From CAZGWJ01 sp964529445 (GTDB lineage: Bacteria > Oederibacteriota > Muellerivitia > Muellerivitales > Muellerivitaceae): a stretch of 13,648 nt of DNA. A program made the position numbers and the translations under genes. Location: positions 1 to 13,648 of the forward strand of contig CAZGWJ010000070.1 in NCBI GenBank assembly GCA_964529445.1, given 5' to 3'. This document shows, in pieces, positions 7,925-13,077 of this stretch. The stretch's first letter is position 1; the number at the start of each line of letters is the position of its first letter. The notes under the pieces were generated by a model, which worked only from the letters and a program-made list of their open reading frames with translations, searched no databases and was not told where the DNA came from.

Positions 7925-8335
7925 TCAGATCATCTTGCCGGTGCTTTCGAATCGCCAGAAGTCCATCGGGGCGAGGATGGGGATGCCGCGGTAACGCTTC
8001 AGGGCCAACAGGTCCTTGTCGCCGGTGACGAGGCAATCGCATCGGCCGACCACGGCGGCCTCCAGGATCATGGCATCGTCGGGATCGGGCGCGAAGGGTT
8101 TGGCGGCAGGCGGGGGATGGACCCAAAGAACGCGGGACCGCATGAGCTCGACGGCTTGACGGGTCACGTCGGGGGAGTATTTGAACTTGCGAGATAGGGT
8201 GTCATGCAGTTCCTGGAGGATGTAGGTGGACGAGACGATCGTATGACGCCGGGCGCAGTGCTTGATCAGGTCGGTACAGGCGCCCCGGGACACGAGGGAG
8301 GAAACGAGAACGTTGGTGTCGAAGAGGATCTTCAC
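7925..8335 (-). CDS. PIN-domain toxin (putative ribonuclease)
   Basis: 136 residues. The PIN fold is a metal-dependent ribonuclease, usually the toxin of type II toxin-antitoxin modules. The visible acidic residues fit: Asp6 in FDTNVL, Glu42 in LQELHD, Asp84/86/87 in PDPDDAMILEA and Asp106/108 in VTGDKDLL. The pattern matches the COG1569-type PIN toxins rather than the classical VapC. It starts at GTG (complement of 8333-8335), overlapping the antitoxin stop by 4 bases (GTGA), which implies translational coupling. Length is normal and the active site appears complete. It is convergent with the helical-repeat gene ending at 7843, with 81 bases between the stops and no clear terminator there. 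Confidence 0.92.
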   Translation of the reverse strand: MKILFDTNVLVSSLVSRGACTDLIKHCARRHTIVSSTYILQELHDTLSRKFKYSPDVTRQAVELMRSRVLWVHPPPAAKPFAPDPDDAMILEAAVVGRCDCLVTGDKDLLALKRYRGIPILAPMDFWRFESTGKMI

Positions 8336-8550
8336 GAGACGATCTTGAAGACGTCCTCATCGGTATAGACGCCCATCTTGGCGGCCTTTTTCACCATGCG
8401 GGCGCGCAGGCCCTCGTACTGGTGTTCCCAGAGATACTCGGCCAGGGATTCGCGGACGATCTCGCTTCGGGAGATGCCTTCCTGGTGGACGATGCGGTCG
8501 ATCTGTCTCTTGAACTTTTTGGGGATGCTGATCGTGATGGTGTCGCGCAT
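8332..8550 (-). CDS. Ribbon-helix-helix antitoxin (CopG type)
   Basis: 72 residues. The N-terminal strand TITISIPKK (residues 4-12) followed by two helices (about 13-24 and 27-42, with the turn at GISRSE) is the ribbon-helix-helix DNA-binding fold. The C-terminal 30 residues are the usual toxin-neutralising part. A strong ribosome-binding site, GGAGG, sits 5 bases upstream of the ATG on the minus strand. It is the first gene of the pair and is expected to neutralise the PIN toxin and repress its own promoter. A dyad overlapping the promoter -10 (8559-8581) supports this. Confidence 0.92.
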   Translation of the reverse strand: MRDTITISIPKKFKRQIDRIVHQEGISRSEIVRESLAEYLWEHQYEGLRARMVKKAAKMGVYTDEDVFKIVS

Positions 8551-8558
8551 GACGGCCT

Positions 8559-8581
8559 CCTGTAAGACATTCTATTACAGG
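8559..8581. promoter_or_regulatory. Probable antitoxin operator (inverted repeat)
   Basis: CCTGTAA (8559-8565) and TTACAGG (8575-8581) form a perfect 7-bp dyad with a 9-base spacer that contains the promoter -10. Binding of the ribbon-helix-helix antitoxin here would block RNA polymerase, the usual autoregulation of such modules. The link is inferred from position. Confidence 0.65.
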
Positions 8582-8597
8582 TCTGGACCGACGTCAA
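8569..8597 (-). promoter_or_regulatory. Sigma-70-type promoter of the toxin-antitoxin pair
   Basis: On the minus strand TTGACG (8597-8592) and TAGAAT (8574-8569) are separated by exactly 17 bp, a very good match to the sigma-70 consensus. The -10 lies 18 bases from the antitoxin ATG, so the leader is short. Confidence 0.8.
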
Positions 8598-8628
8598 TCT
8601 GCGGCGAAGGAACCGAAAGGGGTCGAAA

Positions 8629-9219
8629 ATGAACAGAGAAAGATGCGTGGTCGTCGGCGTCGGCGGCGCAGGATGCAACGTCGTGGGTCGCTTGGTAGGC
8701 CGGCGATTCACTGGCGTCCGCCGGATCGTCGCGGACACGGACATGAAACGGCTCCTTCACGCTCGAATTCCGGAACGCATCCTGCTGGGCGACGGGGTCC
8801 AGGTCGTTCAGGGTGCAGGAGGCGCACCGGAGACGGGTGAATGGGCGGCCCGCGCGTCAAAGGACACTTTCCTGCACAAGGTTGGCAATGCCGGGACCGT
8901 CGTCTTGGTGGGGGGTCTGGGCGCGGGTACAGGTTCGGGGGCCTTACCCGTTCTCGCTGGATTCTTGAAAGAAGGGAAGCGGGACCTCCACGTGGTGGTG
9001 ACGACCCCCTTCCGTTTCGAGGGGCCGGTGCGCAGGGAGCAGGCCGAAGCGGCCCTGAAGGCGATCCGCGGGATGGCGATCGATCTCAAGGTCGTACCCA
9101 ACGAGGACCCGGAAGGGGACAAGCTGTCGGGAACGAAGGATTTCATGCAGGCGTTCAGGCAGCGTGACGGTTCGGTGGTCGAAGCCGTCCTGGCAATACT
9201 GGGCCGCGGAAAACGATAA
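8629..9219 (+). CDS. Single-domain FtsZ/tubulin-like GTP-binding protein
   Basis: 196 residues. The order of motifs is that of the FtsZ N-terminal domain: GVGGAGCN at 10-17 (T1 loop), ADTD at 35-38 (FtsZ has NTD), GGLGAGTGSGALPVLA at 95-110 (the tubulin signature, normally GGGTGTGAAPV), TTPFRFEG at 125-132 (FtsZ TKPFxFEG), VPNED at 156-160 (FtsZ PND), and a final segment fitting the central H7 helix (DFMQAF..., 171-192). The protein then stops. The T7 loop (NxDxxD) and C-terminal half of ordinary FtsZ (usually 350-400 residues) are absent. GTP binding is likely; normal polymer-coupled hydrolysis is not, because T7 from the neighbouring subunit supplies catalysis. ATG 8629 follows AAAGGGG. It starts a tight operon with the genes at 9232 and 9815. 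No frameshifted continuation follows: the next gene has its own start and repeats the same domain. Confidence 0.88.
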   Translation: MNRERCVVVGVGGAGCNVVGRLVGRRFTGVRRIVADTDMKRLLHARIPERILLGDGVQVVQGAGGAPETGEWAARASKDTFLHKVGNAGTVVLVGGLGAGTGSGALPVLAGFLKEGKRDLHVVVTTPFRFEGPVRREQAEAALKAIRGMAIDLKVVPNEDPEGDKLSGTKDFMQAFRQRDGSVVEAVLAILGRGKR

Positions 9220-9231
9220 GAGGGGGAAAGC

Positions 9232-9810
9232 ATGGGAGTCGTCGTGGTCGGTTTGGGGACGGAGGGTAACGCGGTGGTGGATCGGGTCCACGCGAGGAGG
9301 CAGCCGGGCGTTCATTGCGTCGCGCTGGATACGGATGCCAGGGCCCTGGAGGGAAGGCGGACGCCTGTTCGAGTCCTGATGGGGTGGGAAATGCTACAGG
9401 GGGACGGGGCTTCCTGCGGAGCGGGGGCGATCGCCACGGCCGTGCACAAGACGAGGGGGGAGATCCTGAAGGCGCTTGGAGGCGAGAGGGAGGTCGTGCT
9501 CGTGGCAAGGTTGGGAAGCGAGGAGGCCGACGCGGCGGTCCGGAAAGTCGTGGAGATCGTTGCGGACGGGTTAAGAAGGGTCAGGGTCCTGGGGATCCTC
9601 CCGATCGGGGCGGAGGCCGACGCGAGGAGGAAGGGCGAAGCCTTGTTCGCGGAACTGGGCGCGCTTCTGGATAAAACCGAGATCCTCGCCTTGCCGGAAC
9701 AACCCCAGGATCCAGGCATGACCCTGCGTCTTCTTAACGAACGGGTCGAGTCGGTGCTCGACGAGGCCGCAAATCGTGTCGAGGCCATGATCGCAGGGGA
9801 GAGGGAGTGA
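9232..9810 (+). CDS. Degenerate FtsZ-like paralogue (pseudo-GTPase), partner of the preceding gene
   Basis: 192 residues, starting 12 bases after the previous stop, with AGGGGG at 9221-9226. It aligns along its length with the preceding FtsZ-like protein. VVVGLGTEGNAVV (4-16) corresponds to VVVGVGGAGCNVV, LDTDARAL (32-39) matches FtsZ NTDAQAL, and RVLMG (47-51) followed by QGDGASCGAGA (56-66) resembles the region before the T3 loop. EVVLVARLGSEEADAAV (87-103) lies where the tubulin signature should be, but the GGGTGTG glycines are gone. A segment like H7 (MTLRLLNERVESVLDEAANRV) is near the end. The C-terminal FtsZ half and T7 loop are absent. Nucleotide binding is therefore doubtful, and the expected role is a pseudo-GTPase partner, by inference a heterodimer with the gene at 8629. 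The FtsZ relationship rests mainly on the paralogy and is less certain than for its neighbour. Confidence 0.8.
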   Translation: MGVVVVGLGTEGNAVVDRVHARRQPGVHCVALDTDARALEGRRTPVRVLMGWEMLQGDGASCGAGAIATAVHKTRGEILKALGGEREVVLVARLGSEEADAAVRKVVEIVADGLRRVRVLGILPIGAEADARRKGEALFAELGALLDKTEILALPEQPQDPGMTLRLLNERVESVLDEAANRVEAMIAGERE

Positions 9811-9814
9811 CGCG

Positions 9815-10291
9815 ATGCTGATGGACCCGCCGTCCAAATCGGAGGAATTCGAGCATTTTCTGGTCGGGTACGACTACGCGCGAGCGCTCGAATGGGCCGA
9901 AGAGGAATGTGCCAAGAGGCCCTGGGACGCGGAGTTGAAGGGATGCCTGGCCTTCGCGCGCCTCATCAACGGGCGTATCTGGCCCGCGAGGATCAAGATG
10001 CAGGAAGCGTTGGGGTTATCACCCTCCAATGAATGGGCCAACGCGGTGGCCTTCGTGTTCATGCCGGGCGTGGACTGGGCCGATCCGCCGGACGAGGCGA
10101 TGTGGATCGCCCGATGCCTGGACGAGGTTTGGGTCCTGAGGTTCCAATGCATGGGGTTCGTGTACGAGGCGCTGGATCTGTGCCGGCATGTCCTGACCTA
10201 CGGCCATGAGTACGCCCGACGTCGGGTGGTGGAGGATATGAGGGGCATCTGGGGGAAGGATCCCTATATCCTTGGGCTCTTGGCCCATTGA
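9815..10291 (+). CDS. Small helical-repeat (TPR-like) protein B, paralogue of the gene at 7310
   Basis: 158 residues. ATG 9815 follows GAGGGAG (9801-9807) and lies 4 bases after the stop of the FtsZ-like paralogue; an ATG at 9821 is an alternative. RALEWAEEECAKRPWD (23-38), CLAFARL (44-50), WPARIKMQEAL (56-66) and SPSNE (69-73) match the equivalent segments of protein A at 7310, with the rare WxPARIxMxE core in both. Later, YARRRVVEDMRGIW (133-146) parallels VRVRADFMENVAPW of protein A. It is unusually rich in Trp and Cys in the middle (MWIARCLDEVWVLRFQCM, 96-113), a possible protein-interaction surface. There is no signal or membrane segment. Being third in the FtsZ-like operon, it is probably a binding partner of those proteins. 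Function unknown. Confidence 0.85.
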   Translation: MLMDPPSKSEEFEHFLVGYDYARALEWAEEECAKRPWDAELKGCLAFARLINGRIWPARIKMQEALGLSPSNEWANAVAFVFMPGVDWADPPDEAMWIARCLDEVWVLRFQCMGFVYEALDLCRHVLTYGHEYARRRVVEDMRGIWGKDPYILGLLAH

Positions 10292-10340
10292 ACAAGGCGG
10301 GAATACGTTCGTATACTTTCGAAGTTCACGGTCCTATAAT
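10288..10340 (+). promoter_or_regulatory. Candidate promoters of the BRO-N gene
   Basis: TTGAAC (10288-10293) and TATACT (10312-10317) are spaced by 18 bp, overlapping the stop of the preceding gene. A perfect TATAAT also occurs at 10335-10340 but without a clear -35. The local AT content rises just before the gene at 10371, consistent with separate transcription from the FtsZ-like operon. Confidence 0.55.
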
Positions 10341-10370
10341 GCTGCAATTCCATGCTTTCGGAGGCTGGCG

Positions 10371-11222
10371 ATGAAGGACGAGCGCTCGATGGCCCTATTC
10401 GAGGATTTTCAGATCCGGCGGATCTATGACGAGGCGAAGGAGAGGTGGTTCTTTTCGGTCGTGGACGTCGTGCGTGCGCTGACCCAGCAACCCTCCTTTG
10501 AAAAAGCGGGCGTCTATTGGCGCGTTTTGAAAATGCGCTTGAAAAACGAGGGCAGTCAAGTCGTTACAAATTGTAACGGGTTGAAATTGACGGCCCCCGA
10601 TGGAAAACAGCGACTTACGGACGTGGCCGATACGGAAACCCTTCTTCGCCTTGTCCAATCCATCCCCAGTCCCAAGGCGGAGCCCCTCAAGCTATGGCTG
10701 GCCCGAGTGGGCCACGAACGGCTCCAGGACATGGCGGATCCGGCCCTTTCCTTGGATCGGGCCCGGGAATTCTGGCTCAGGCAGGGACGCAGCGAGAAGT
10801 GGGTCCAGCAGCGCATGATGGGGCAGGAGACGCGCAACAAGCTGACGGACTATTGGAGGGATCACGAAATCCGTGGCGAGGAGGAGTATGCGCTCCTGAC
10901 CGACCTGATCCATCGGGAATGGGCGGGAGTCTCGGTGAAAGGTCATCGAAAGATGAAGGGCCTCAAGACGCAGAACCTACGGGATCACATGAGCGAGGCC
11001 GAATTGATTTTCACGGCCTTGGCCGAGCTTTCCACAAGGCAAATCGCGGAGTCCGAACAGGCCGTGGGCCTGGAGCCCAACAAGGCGGCCGGGAAGAAGG
11101 GCGGAGCCATTGCGGGCAAGGCACGGCGGGAATTGGAGGAGCGGACAGGACGCAGGGTCGTGACAGGCGAGAACTTCCTGCCAAGAAGGTCGGCGAAGCG
11201 CATCGAGATGAAAGGCAAATGA
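10371..11222 (+). CDS. BRO-N domain protein (phage antirepressor-like)
   Basis: 283 residues. The reading frame is open further upstream, but ATG 10371 is preferred because GGAGG (10360-10364) precedes it with 6-base spacing and it lies downstream of the candidate promoters. Residues 8-100 form a BRO-N domain: FEDFQIRRIYDE, WFFSVVDVVRALT (26-38), YWRVLKMRL (49-57), VVTNCNGLKL and RLTDVADTETLLRLVQSIPS. A second conserved part, about 125-270, ends with NKAAGKKGGAIAGKARRELEE (237-257). This whole layout is common in chromosomal and prophage BRO-family proteins; such proteins bind DNA and some act as antirepressors or are damage-induced, but this subfamily has no established role. It stands alone without other phage genes, so it may be a remnant or a cargo gene. 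Confidence 0.88.
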   Translation: MKDERSMALFEDFQIRRIYDEAKERWFFSVVDVVRALTQQPSFEKAGVYWRVLKMRLKNEGSQVVTNCNGLKLTAPDGKQRLTDVADTETLLRLVQSIPSPKAEPLKLWLARVGHERLQDMADPALSLDRAREFWLRQGRSEKWVQQRMMGQETRNKLTDYWRDHEIRGEEEYALLTDLIHREWAGVSVKGHRKMKGLKTQNLRDHMSEAELIFTALAELSTRQIAESEQAVGLEPNKAAGKKGGAIAGKARRELEERTGRRVVTGENFLPRRSAKRIEMKGK

Positions 11223-11287
11223 CGTCAACGCTTCGCGGCGGACAGGAGGGGGTCGGATGAAGCGATCCCTTCGAGTGGTAGTATTGA

Positions 11288-11301
11288 GGGGAAGTTTCCC
11301 C
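11288..11301. other. Palindrome GGGGAA-GT-TTCCCC
   Basis: A 6-bp perfect dyad with a 2-base centre, 66 bases after the stop of the BRO gene. It lacks a T-run and has a loop too small for a standard terminator. An operator half-pair or cruciform is possible; nothing more can be said from sequence. Confidence 0.3.
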
Positions 11302-11305
11302 ATCG

Positions 11306-11354
11306 GTCATTGCGAGGAGGCTGGTTTATGATCCATCGGCCGACGTGGCAATCC
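11306..11354. repeat. REP-like palindromic intergenic element
   Basis: The sequence begins GTCATTGCGAGGAGG and ends GACGTGGCAATCC, with ATTGC (11309-11313) pairing with GCAAT (11348-11352) and an inner GGC/GCC pair. Its ends resemble the widespread family of intergenic palindromes that begin GTCATTGCGAG and end GGCAATC. The centre is imperfect. It lies between the BRO gene and the AT-richer module and may mark a recombination junction. Confidence 0.5.
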
Positions 11355-11402
11355 ATGCCAGTCCACAAATCCGCCGTTCGCTGTGATTCAGAGGGGGATT
11401 GA

Positions 11403-12320
11403 ATGGGCGAGGCTAATTTGAAAAAGGGGATGTATGTAATGCATCCAGCAAGGCCCGAGTGGGGTCCGGGCAAGGTTTGTTTTGTTGATGGCCAGAATAT
11501 CCATATCTATTTCAGGGATGAATCAGACCAAATGGCCAAGAAGTTCAAGACTGGTACGATCCAGTTCTTGGTGGCACCAAGCCAATCCGACCCAATTCTG
11601 GATAATCTGCCTCCTTTGAAGGAAAAAGACGGCTTCTTCGGTCTTACCCGCGAACGTTTGACAGTCCGTCAGGCAATCAATTTATTCTTGAACACGTTCC
11701 CCGGAGGATTCAACGATCCGCGATACCTAGGTGATGAAAAGGTCGGCGAAAGAAACTACAAGTTGAAGTCTCACGCGAATTTCGTGAGACTTCTGGGGAA
11801 CGGTCAACTGGACGACTATTTGGCCCACGACAAGGTTAAGGAAATGGGAAACCACGCCCATTCCTTGATCGGGGAGATGAATCTCGTTTCCTTGTATGAA
11901 GCCATGGCGTTTAAGAGGGCCATGGAGGACCATGACGCTGCAACCCGATTTTTCAAGGAGATGGCGAGAGTTTTGGCATCCGACCGGATCGATAGGGACG
12001 TTATGGAGCCGTACTTCAGGTCGGTGATGGACCTACCTGCGGAGGAAGGGAAGGCGCGGGTGGCCACGTGGCCTATAGCCACTATATTCCTTTTCCTGGC
12101 CCAACCGGACAGGCATATGTTCCTGAAACCAGGTATTACGAAGGAAAGCGCGGAACGTTTAGGATTTGAATTGAACTATGATCCGCATCCTAATTGGAGG
12201 ACTTACGAATCGCTCTTGCGAATGTGTGCGATCTACAAGGAAATGTTGAAGGAGTTGGCCCCAAGGGATTGGATAGATGTGCAGTCGTTCTTTTGGGTGG
12301 TTAGAGGAGAACGCGAATGA
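11403..12320 (+). CDS. DUF3553-type N-terminal domain protein, candidate defence component
   Basis: 305 residues; GAGGGGG at 11391-11397 precedes the ATG. Residues 7-58 look like a DUF3553-type beta-rich domain (HPARPEWGPGKV at 14-25, then alternating strands around IHIYF). The remaining 245 residues are helical with no motif I can tie to an activity. Its best-conserved-looking part is near the end: WPIATIFLFLAQPDRHMFLKP (223-243), LGFELNYDPHPNWRTYESLL (253-272) and IDVQSFFWVV (291-300). I have an impression, not verified, that this C-terminal pattern recurs in uncharacterised bacterial proteins. The gene overlaps the next one by 4 bases (ATGA), so the two products are probably made together. 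Base composition is clearly more AT-rich than the genes to the left, pointing to horizontal transfer. No catalytic function is claimed. Confidence 0.85.
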   Translation: MGEANLKKGMYVMHPARPEWGPGKVCFVDGQNIHIYFRDESDQMAKKFKTGTIQFLVAPSQSDPILDNLPPLKEKDGFFGLTRERLTVRQAINLFLNTFPGGFNDPRYLGDEKVGERNYKLKSHANFVRLLGNGQLDDYLAHDKVKEMGNHAHSLIGEMNLVSLYEAMAFKRAMEDHDAATRFFKEMARVLASDRIDRDVMEPYFRSVMDLPAEEGKARVATWPIATIFLFLAQPDRHMFLKPGITKESAERLGFELNYDPHPNWRTYESLLRMCAIYKEMLKELAPRDWIDVQSFFWVVRGERE

Positions 12321-13066
12321 GCGAATTCATGAATATCAGCGATTATCTCATTCAGTGGGGTAAGCTGCCCGGCTATTCTTGGGAAAGAAGAATCGACCCA
12401 TTGATTGGTTATTACCTTTCTCAAATCCTCGGGCTAAATATATCCCGCGAGGACATATTTCCGGAATTCCCCATACCATGTTCAAGCGGGAAGGGCGTCA
12501 GGTCGGATCATGTGGATTTCGTTTGCTGGGATAGTGCAAAGAGTATGTATTTGATCGAGCTAAAAACATATCACGATTCAATCCACAGTGAAGACGGAAA
12601 GGCGCAATTTGAGCATATGTTAGAATTGGCGGCCGATTCTGGTCGGATATTTACTCATTTGGCAAGGATATGGGACAGCAACACCCAGTATTTGAATAAA
12701 CACTACGAGCTTGTCCGCAAATTGTACGCGAGAGAACATATTCCGAAGGGAGAAGGCGTGGATTTATTTGAACGAGTGACATGGGTTGGAGATGATGGAA
12801 AAGCAATCAAGGCACAAAGACGCAAGATTCATGAATATCTGGAAACGCATAAGTTCGCCAGTGATCGAAAATGCATTATCTATTACATCGCGCCATGCAA
12901 ACCGCAATTTAATGATTTGAACCCAAAGTTGCAAAATGTTGTGAGAGATCAATGCAATTTCATCAGTCTTTCAAAGGCCGCAGACATGCTTGGCGGTGCA
13001 AATGATGGTATAAGAGAAAATCTCCAAAGGATTCTTCGGGAAATACAGGAATATCACGTGCGGTAG
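12317..13066 (+). CDS. PD-(D/E)XK nuclease-like protein
   Basis: 249 residues, ATG overlapping the stop of the preceding gene. The core of a PD-(D/E)XK nuclease is visible: Glu24 in an N-terminal helix (WERRIDPLIGYYL), Asp67 in DHVDFVCW, Glu81 and Lys83 in YLIELKTY, and Gln97 in KAQFEHM. The spacing Asp-x13-Glu-x-Lys followed by a helix with Gln is typical of the fold. The C-terminal half (CIIYYIAPCK, 186-195, then FISLSKAADML) could be the remaining core strands or a specificity part. Codon use is the most AT-rich in the window. By inference it is the nuclease effector of a two-gene module with the DUF3553-type protein. It ends only about a dozen bases before the insertion-sequence end, so a slightly altered C-terminus cannot be excluded. 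Confidence 0.8.
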   Translation: MSEFMNISDYLIQWGKLPGYSWERRIDPLIGYYLSQILGLNISREDIFPEFPIPCSSGKGVRSDHVDFVCWDSAKSMYLIELKTYHDSIHSEDGKAQFEHMLELAADSGRIFTHLARIWDSNTQYLNKHYELVRKLYAREHIPKGEGVDLFERVTWVGDDGKAIKAQRRKIHEYLETHKFASDRKCIIYYIAPCKPQFNDLNPKLQNVVRDQCNFISLSKAADMLGGANDGIRENLQRILREIQEYHVR

Positions 13067-13077
13067 TCAGTACTTGC

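Noticed and set aside
7803..7994. Small + strand frame overlapping the end of the helical-repeat gene and the PIN gene
   Set aside because: It overlaps two better-supported genes on both sides and its translation has no recognisable feature.
8629..9810. Possibility that the two FtsZ-like genes are one FtsZ broken by a frameshift
   Set aside because: The second protein repeats the N-terminal domain from its first residues instead of continuing with the FtsZ C-terminal domain, and it has its own ribosome-binding site and start after a proper stop codon.
10272..10370. Upstream-extended start for the BRO gene
   Set aside because: The extension would overlap the preceding gene and the candidate promoters, its translation is not BRO-like, and a GGAGG site marks the ATG at 10371.
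11288..11301. Palindrome after the BRO gene as a terminator
   Set aside because: No T-run follows and the loop would be only 2 bases, so I list it only as an unexplained palindrome.
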